DNA of 64,000 bases, taken from the NCBI RefSeq assembly GCF_014203535.1, contig NZ_JACHJI010000004.1, forward strand, positions 248,001 through 312,000. The letters are read 5' to 3'. The notes below the pieces were generated by a model. The model was not told the DNA's origin. It ran no database searches and was given only the letters and a program-made list of their open reading frames with translations. The number at the start of each line of letters is the position of its first letter. Positions within the stretch are counted from its first letter, which is position 1. Shown here piece after piece: positions 60,700 to 64,000 of this stretch. The DNA is from Streptomyces griseomycini. GTDB taxonomy: Bacteria > Actinomycetota > Actinomycetes > Streptomycetales > Streptomycetaceae. The position numbers and the translations under genes are program-made.

Positions 60700-61641
60700 A
60701 TGGACAGCGCAGCCGTCGAACGGTTCGAGGCCGGCCGGGGTCGGCTGGCCTCGCTCGCGTACCGCCTGCTCGGCTCGGCCGCCGACGCCGAGGACGCCGT
60801 GCAGGACGCGTTCCTGCGCTGGCAGGCCGCGGACCGCGAGCGGATCGAGGTGCCGGAGGCGTGGCTGACCAAGGTGGTCACCCACCTCTGCCTCGACCGG
60901 CTCCGCTCGGCGCAGGCGCGCCACGAGCGGGCGGCCGGCGCCTGGCTGCCCGAGCCGCTCCTCGAGGGTGACCCGATGCTCGGCCCCGCCGACACCTTCG
61001 AGCAGCGCGAGTCGGTGTCCCTGGCCGTACTGACCCTCATGGAGCGCCTCTCACCGGTCGAACGGGCCGTCTACGTCCTGCGGGAGGCCTTCTCGTACGG
61101 CCATGCCGAGATCGCCCGGATCCTCGACATCACCGAGTCCGCGAGCCAGCAGCACGTCCACCGGGCCCGGACGCGGATCGCCGCCGAGCGCCGCCGCGGC
61201 AGCGAGGAGGTGGACCCCGCGTCCGCGCGCCGGGTCGTCGAGGAGTTCCTCGCCGCCGCCGCGTCGGGACGCACCGAACGGCTGGTCACGCTGCTCACCG
61301 ACGACGTGACGGCGGTCTCGGACGGCGCCGGACGGGCCAGGCGGCTGCTGCGGTTCACGACGCGCGAGCGCGTCGCCTCCTACGTGCGGGCGGGGTTCAG
61401 GCCCACGCCGGCGAAGCGGCGGCTGGCCGGCGGCTCGCCCACGTTCCACGTCGCGCTGGTCAACGGCTCCCCGGCGGTCCTCGCCGTGGTCGGCGACCGG
61501 GTCGTGGGCGCCGTGGCGTTCGAAGTCGGTGACGGCAGGGTCGCGTCCCTGTGCGGTATTGCCGCCGCGGACCGGCTCGCGCGCCTCAACGAGGCCTGGC
61601 GGCAGCACGGAAGCGACGCACCGGTCGTCGCCGCATGGTGA
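60700..61641 (+). CDS. ECF41/SigJ-type RNA polymerase sigma factor with SnoaL-like tail
   Basis: This 313-residue factor has sigma2 (LAYRLLGSAADAEDAVQDAFLRW), sigma4 (LSPVERAVYVLREAFSYGHAEIARIL) and a C-terminal extension of about 120 residues with the SnoaL-like fold used by ECF41 factors for self-control in place of an anti-sigma factor. It follows the oxidoreductase by 10 bp and is probably co-transcribed with it. ATG at 60700 lacks a strong ribosome site, so translation may depend on coupling. Confidence 0.92.
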   Translation: MDSAAVERFEAGRGRLASLAYRLLGSAADAEDAVQDAFLRWQAADRERIEVPEAWLTKVVTHLCLDRLRSAQARHERAAGAWLPEPLLEGDPMLGPADTFEQRESVSLAVLTLMERLSPVERAVYVLREAFSYGHAEIARILDITESASQQHVHRARTRIAAERRRGSEEVDPASARRVVEEFLAAAASGRTERLVTLLTDDVTAVSDGAGRARRLLRFTTRERVASYVRAGFRPTPAKRRLAGGSPTFHVALVNGSPAVLAVVGDRVVGAVAFEVGDGRVASLCGIAAADRLARLNEAWRQHGSDAPVVAAW

Positions 61642-61756
61642 CCGGAGCCGACGGGATCCGGTGACGCGTCCGGACCGCCGCGGGCCCGGCCGCGGGGCCG
61701 CGACCGGGCCCGCGGCGGACGAGGCCGGACAGCGCACCCGTCCCGCCGGCTACGCG

Positions 61757-61972
61757 ACCGGGCGGACCGTTCGGGGGGACCGCGCGGTTCGGGGAGCGCG
61801 TCACCACGGCCGGGGAGAGGTACGAGGGGCGTTCGAGGCGGCAGCCGTACGACACGTCGGCGCCCGGGCGCGGGCGTTCGGCGGCGGCGCCCACCAACCG
61901 GGCCGGACACGCGGTGTCCCGGTCGCCCTCCGCCGCGAACCGGGGCGCGTACTCGGCCGGCCGTTCACCGCG
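61757..61972 (-). pseudogene. Degenerate C-terminal copy of the gene at 29344
   Basis: GERPAEYAPRF, GDRDTA, DVSYGC and LERPSYL match the last 70 or so codons of the protein at 29344-29811, same strand. The N-terminal part is missing, and the sequence jumps at about 61980 into a segment matching 30562 onward. Confidence 0.8.
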
Positions 61973-62058
61973 CCGCGCGACGTGACGCTTCCAGCGGTGC
62001 CGTTGACGTTGGGTTCCCGAGGAATCCGGGACCTGCCGGAGCGACCGCGAGGAGAGCC

Positions 62059-62250
62059 ATGAGGAGCGGTACGTCGGAACCCGCCTGGTTCGAGTCCAGC
62101 CACAGCGGCCCCCAGGGCGACAGCGCGTGGAGGCCGCGATCACCGAACAGGCCGTCCACGTGCGGGACTCCAGGGATGTGGCCCGCCCGTCCTTCGCCGT
62201 CGGCCGTGAGGGCCGGGGGCGGTTCGTGCGGTTCGCGTCGGAGCGCCGAG
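62059..62250 (+). pseudogene. Frameshifted DUF397 copy
   Basis: The first 22 codons (SGTSEPAWFESS, GDS) match the DUF397 gene at 30608, then one base is missing after GGCGACAGC relative to that gene and the frame shifts; the equivalent of its stop has also changed (TGA to CGA). The DNA beyond still matches for about 150 bp. It is the degraded partner of the intact gene. Confidence 0.85.
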
Positions 62251-62255
62251 CGACC

Positions 62256-62298
62256 TGAGGGTGCGCCGTCCGCCGGAGTGGTGGACGGCACACCCTCA
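62256..62298. terminator. Hairpin copy after the DUF397 pseudogene
   Basis: This hairpin corresponds to that at 30807-30849, with two stem mismatches. Confidence 0.6.
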
Positions 62299-62330
62299 CC
62301 GCGTTCGGGAGCGCGGGCCACGCGGCTTCG

Positions 62331-64000
62331 TCACCGTCCGAAGCCGATCGTGGCGTACGCGTAGGCCTCGCCCTCCCTCGGCGCGCGGTTCCAGGACCGT
62401 GTGGTCAGTCGCGGAAGCATGCCCTCGGCCAGGGCGTGCCGGGGCAGGGACAGACCGAACTCGTCCTGCACGGCGGCCAGCAGACACCGCTCGCGGTCCG
62501 CCTCACCGACGCCGCGCAGGACCCGTTCCGGATCGAGGGCCCCGGGCACCGGCCCCGAGCGTTCGACGTCCGTGCCGCGCAGCGTGTACGCGTACAGCTC
62601 CTCGCCCCGTTCGGCGACCGACAGGTGGAACACCGTGAGGCCGCCGTCGCGAGTGCGGTGCGCCCACAGCACCACCGCGCGTCCGTCGCGCGAGGCGGCG
62701 GCGGCCGGGGAGGCGAAGAAGTTCCCGGGGGCCGACGTCCGCGGGGCCGTGTCGTAGCCGAACGCCCACCCGGAGCCCGTCCGGCCCACCGCCAGCACGG
62801 CCCGGTCCTCCCACGGCGCCGAGTCGTCCCGCTGCCCGGAGTCGTAGGGGAACCACCCGGCAGGGAGCAGGGGCGGAGCGGTCAGGCCCGCGCCCCCGTC
62901 CTCCCCGATCAGACCGGGCAGCGCCTCCGGCTCCGCGCCCTCCACCCACAGGCACCGGTAGGAGCCGTGCGGGGCGTTCCACCGCGGAGTCTCCGCCAGC
63001 CAGCACAGTCCCGGCGGATCCAGGTCCGGTACCGGATCGGGCGCCGGGCCCGGCCGGCCGGCCCGAGGCGTGGCCAGCAGCTCCAGTCCGCGCTCCCGCG
63101 TCACCACCGGACCCAGTACGGGGTCCCCCAGCAGACCGAGCGGTGCCAGCAGGTCCGGCCCCGGCGGCGACCACGACGGCAGCGCGGCACGGATCACCCG
63201 CCACGCCGTGTCCGTGTCCCCCCACCTCGCCGACTCCCACGCCTCGGCCACCGCCTGACCGAAGGCACCGCCCGGCGCGTAGCGGTAGGTGCGGTCGCGC
63301 ACCTGAGCGAGGACCGCATCCGCGGCCGACGTGACACCGTCGTCGGTCCTGGTGCCCAGCAGGAACCGGCGGGGAGCAGCGCCGGGGCGCTCCTCCCGCA
63401 GGTGCGCGGCGGCCATCACGGGCACCAGCTCACCCGTGTAGCGCGGATCGGCGACGAGCTCACCGAATCCGCGGTACCTGTGCCCGACGCCGTGTGACAG
63501 CGCGTTCAACTGTTCCAGCATGGCCCGGGCGAGGGGCCGTCCGTAGCGCTCCGCCTCGGTGAGCAGCTCCCGGGCGGTCTCCCACCTTCCGCTCAGGGCC
63601 TCCTCCCGTGCACGGTCCACACCGGCGTCCAGGGCGCGGGTGGTGTCGTTCACGAAGCCGGGAATGCCCGCCCGGTCGGAGTGGAAGTGCTGGTACATCC
63701 GCTGCATGTAGGCGCGGAACGACGGATACCGGTCCGGGAACTCGCCGCTCCACCCTTTGTAGACGTACAGGGCCCACTCGCCGTCCTCGTCGGTGTCACC
63801 CGGATCCAGCAGGGCGTAGGACATGTCCGAGTCGGTCTCCAACCGCAGTGCCCGCCGCCACATTCCGGCCAGCAGCACCTCCTGCTCGGTCGAGCGCTCG
63901 GTCAACCCCTGCCGGTAGGCCGGGGTCATGTCGAACGGATCCCCGAACCAGTCGATCTCGTGGGCCGCGCCCAGCCGGTAGACGGATCCCCCGTCGAGCC
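62331..64000 (-). CDS. Large SMI1/KNR4-like hypothetical protein (5' end outside window)
   Basis: About 556 residues are visible; the N-terminus lies beyond position 64000, since the frame stays open upstream of the ATG at 63929. The segment VYRLGAAHEIDWFGDPFD near the window edge resembles the end of SMI1/KNR4 (SUKH) domains, often found in Streptomyces hypothetical and immunity proteins. The remainder is helical, Trp-rich and has no recognised catalytic motif. The last part has a beta-rich VVLWAHRTRDGG region. The SMI1/KNR4 link is tentative. Confidence 0.6.
   Translation of the reverse strand, partial: LDGGSVYRLGAAHEIDWFGDPFDMTPAYRQGLTERSTEQEVLLAGMWRRALRLETDSDMSYALLDPGDTDEDGEWALYVYKGWSGEFPDRYPSFRAYMQRMYQHFHSDRAGIPGFVNDTTRALDAGVDRAREEALSGRWETARELLTEAERYGRPLARAMLEQLNALSHGVGHRYRGFGELVADPRYTGELVPVMAAAHLREERPGAAPRRFLLGTRTDDGVTSAADAVLAQVRDRTYRYAPGGAFGQAVAEAWESARWGDTDTAWRVIRAALPSWSPPGPDLLAPLGLLGDPVLGPVVTRERGLELLATPRAGRPGPAPDPVPDLDPPGLCWLAETPRWNAPHGSYRCLWVEGAEPEALPGLIGEDGGAGLTAPPLLPAGWFPYDSGQRDDSAPWEDRAVLAVGRTGSGWAFGYDTAPRTSAPGNFFASPAAAASRDGRAVVLWAHRTRDGGLTVFHLSVAERGEELYAYTLRGTDVERSGPVPGALDPERVLRGVGEADRERCLLAAVQDEFGLSLPRHALAEGMLPRLTTRSWNRAPREGEAYAYATIGFGR

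Overview
The window is very GC-rich. It has strong third-position GC bias, AGGAG-type ribosome binding sites, frequent GTG starts and many ATGA/GTGA overlaps. Together with DUF397/Scr1-type regulator pairs, a PknG-like kinase, an ECF41-type sigma factor and LacI-type GAGAGCGCTCTC operators, this points to a Streptomyces or close relative. Because of the GC bias, nearly every real gene carries long antisense shadow frames, which were ignored.

Region 1 (1-23277) is a nonribosomal peptide cluster. Leftward genes are NRPS1 (C-A-T), NRPS2 (C-A-T-C-A-T) and a VioC-family Fe(II)/2-oxoglutarate hydroxylase cut by the left edge. Between or opposite them lie an acyl-AMP ligase (FAAL type), a ferritin-like diiron oxygenase and a type II thioesterase. 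NRPS3 (C-A-T-T-E-C-T) runs rightward, overlapped by an MbtH gene and followed by an AGAT-type amidinotransferase. The A-domain pocket residues I read suggest the order: hydrophobic, basic (Arg-like), hydrophobic, Asn (epimerised to D). The last C-T module has no A and no TE domain. My inference is an N-acylated short peptide with a guanidine or a hydroxylated basic residue. I do not recognise it as a known product.

Region 2 (23400-30850) holds a lipoprotein whose best start is ATT, a double IclR regulator divergent from an aldehyde dehydrogenase, small hypothetical genes, and a DUF397 gene preceded by only the tail of its HTH partner. A shrunken, frameshifted copy of part of this area lies at 61757-62298.

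Region 3 (31071-38985) is a signalling operon. A trypsin-like protease fused to a STAND-like NTPase, a PknG-like kinase, a VWA protein, a four-TM GlnX-like protein and a membrane-anchored solute-binding protein run leftward, divergent from a Trypco2-like gene. It resembles the mycobacterial pknG-glnX-glnH module with extra conflict-system parts, and is one of the two most interesting loci here.

Region 4 (39206-45460) is purine catabolism: xdhABC and a guanine-deaminase-like enzyme. A conserved element of about 90 bp lies upstream of the deaminase and again upstream of xdhA, where a 25-codon ORF also sits.

Region 5 (45655-48243) has a RibD-C/DHFR-like gene and a DUF485/sodium-solute symporter pair. 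Region 6 (48630-57313) is a beta-1,3-glucan utilisation locus: secreted GH81, an ABC importer, a GH1 beta-glucosidase and two palindromic operators. The expected LacI repressor survives only as a C-terminal half fused to the start of an amidohydrolase.

Region 7 (57668-64000) contains an HSL-type esterase, a regulator remnant, an NDH-2-like oxidoreductase paired with an ECF41/SigJ-type sigma factor, the degenerate duplicated segment, and a large SMI1/KNR4-like gene cut by the right edge.
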